In this document: piece by piece, positions 62,909-64,000 of the stretch
How positions within the stretch are numbered: position 1 is the first letter of the stretch
How the letters are laid out: the number at the start of each line of letters is the position of its first letter
Assembly: GCF_000427465.1 (NCBI RefSeq)
Contig: NZ_ATYB01000014.1
Span: forward strand, 1,883,570 to 1,947,569
Reading direction: 5' to 3'
Source of the DNA: Sinorhizobium arboris LMG 14919
GTDB taxonomy: Bacteria > Pseudomonadota > Alphaproteobacteria > Rhizobiales > Rhizobiaceae
Length of the DNA: 64,000 nt
Program-made: the position numbers and the translations under genes
Notes under the pieces: model-generated
Told to the model about the DNA's origin: nothing
Database searches by the model: none
The model's input: only the letters and a program-made list of their open reading frames with translations

Positions 62909-64000
62909 GGCAGCACGCCTTCCGGCAGATATTTCGCGAAGAATTCGAGCGCCGCCATTAACCCGATGACCATGAGGACGACCAGCACCGAAAGGGCCGA
63001 GGCAAGATCGGAGGAGCCGCTGTCGTCGAGATTGAAGATCGCAACGCCGAGCGTCTGCGTGCCGGCGGACCAGAGGAGCGCCGAGACGGTCAGCTCGTTC
63101 GCCGCGATCAGGAAAACGAGGATGATCGAGGCGCCGGCAGCCGGTGCCAGAAGCGGCAGTAGCACGTCGCGCATGCGGCGCAGCAACCCCGCCCCCGCCA
63201 GCCGCGCCGCCTCCTCGAGTGAGGGATCCATCTGCAGGAAGGCGCTCATCACCGGCTTGAGACTCACGGCGAGAAAGGAGGAGAAATAGGCAGCGAGAAT
63301 GATCCAGATCGTGCCGTATATCGAAACGCCGATCAGCGGCAGCGGTGCCGCGAAGGCAAGGATGAAGGCGACTGCGAGCACGATGCCGGGCAGCGCATAG
63401 GGGATCTCGATCAGGATCGCCAGGAGACTGACAAGCCGCCCGCGTCGCGTTGCGAGCAGGTAGCCGGCCGGGACAGTGACGACAAGCAACCCGACCGCAG
63501 CTGCAGAGGAGAGGAAGACGGAGTTTTTGAGCGCCGTCAGCGTCACCGTCTGGCGGAAGAGTATCTCGCGATAGGCATTCAGGGACATGGTGTCGAAATC
63601 GAGCGGCACGCCGTAGGCCGGCACCAGCGAACTTGCGAAGAGCGCCAGCAGCGGTGCGATCAGCAGCAGTGCCAGGATCGCCCAAAGCAGCGCCTCCGCG
63701 GCGATCCGGATGCGCCCGAGCGTGAAGGCGGCCCCCGCGCCGGCAAGGCCGATCAGGCGATACTCCCTGCCCTTGAGCGCTCGCTGCTGCAGAAGCAGCC
63801 CTGCAGCGGAAATCAGCGCGATCAGCGTCGAAAGCACGGCGATCTCGCCGAAGGTGGACGAACCGAAACTCGCAAGCCGGCTGAAGATCAAGGTCGGCAG
63901 CGTCTCGATCGAGGCGGGAATGCCGAGTATCGCCGGAATACCGAAATTGCCGATACCGGAGACGAAGGCGATCGCCGCTCCGGCGATGATCCCTGGAGAG
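62896..64000 (-). CDS. ABC transporter permease (FbpB-like), 5' end outside window
   Basis: The frame is open to the window edge (upstream of a TTG at 63891 it still reads FVSGIGNFGIPAILGIPASI), so the start is missing; at least 368 residues are present. It shows the permease EAA-type loop (MDPSLEEAARLAGAGLLRRM) and six or more membrane segments in the visible half (AVGLLVVTVPAGYLLATRRG). FbpB-type permeases are twofold repeats, so this is mostly the C-terminal half. It is co-transcribed with the ATPase gene. Confidence 0.9.
   Translation of the reverse strand, partial: SPGIIAGAAIAFVSGIGNFGIPAILGIPASIETLPTLIFSRLASFGSSTFGEIAVLSTLIALISAAGLLLQQRALKGREYRLIGLAGAGAAFTLGRIRIAAEALLWAILALLLIAPLLALFASSLVPAYGVPLDFDTMSLNAYREILFRQTVTLTALKNSVFLSSAAAVGLLVVTVPAGYLLATRRGRLVSLLAILIEIPYALPGIVLAVAFILAFAAPLPLIGVSIYGTIWIILAAYFSSFLAVSLKPVMSAFLQMDPSLEEAARLAGAGLLRRMRDVLLPLLAPAAGASIILVFLIAANELTVSALLWSAGTQTLGVAIFNLDDSGSSDLASALSVLVVLMVIGLMAALEFFAKYLPEGVLPWRN

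Overview
The window looks like chromosomal DNA of an alphaproteobacterium of the Sinorhizobium/Ensifer group. Evidence: strong GC bias at wobble positions, a short second FtsZ (FtsZ2, 345 aa), a BA14K protein, DUF1515 and DUF3309 proteins, and several copies of a RIME-like palindromic intergenic repeat. The assignment is inferred from gene content; no database search was possible.

Layout. 1-14.4 kb is ordinary chromosome: a GlxA-type AraC regulator (cut by the window edge), a double-receiver protein, an RTX calcium-binding protein, a DUF5939/cyclase protein, a RibD-like reductase, a TerC membrane protein with a structured leader, a DUF3772 mechanosensitive channel, a GFA enzyme, a DUF924 protein, an SLC13 permease and two tandem paralogous lipoproteins. 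14.7-30.15 kb is a decayed podovirus-like prophage. Its minus-strand genes include a DnaA domain IV-like protein, small and large terminase, a P22 gp10-like head-stabilisation protein, a GNAT protein, a virion/ejection protein fragment, a tail-fibre end, an endolysin, a spanin-like pair and a DUF1515 holin-like protein. A plus-strand S24 repressor has matching operators on both of its sides. Frame analysis shows two internal deletions: one removes portal, scaffold and coat, the other fuses an ejection protein to a fibre tail. No integrase is visible. Several chromosomal-type or cargo genes (glycosyltransferase, GFA, BA14K, small membrane proteins) sit inside it.

30.2-32.1 kb holds a pentapeptide-repeat protein and a Tim44-like protein. 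32.4-41.0 kb is a complete plus-strand Has haem-acquisition cluster: ECF sigma factor, FecR-type anti-sigma factor, TonB-dependent receptor, HasA-like hemophore fused to an RTX secretion tail, type I secretion ATPase and adaptor. A TGA-N9-TCA motif resembling a RirA iron-responsive operator precedes it. The likely circuit is iron repression of the sigma factor, ligand signalling from the receptor through FecR, and export of the hemophore by the co-encoded ABC/adaptor pair.

41-64 kb returns to housekeeping and accessory chromosome: a glycosyltransferase, tRNA-Lys(CTT), PhzF, a Nudix hydrolase, an endonuclease/exonuclease/phosphatase, a TIGR02594-like secreted protein, a Tad-like protein, a TRAP transporter operon, a sorbosone-dehydrogenase-like lipoprotein, a cyclase-TolB-TPR protein, a large alpha/beta hydrolase, FtsZ2, a HAD-ATPase fusion and an ABC importer cut by the right edge.
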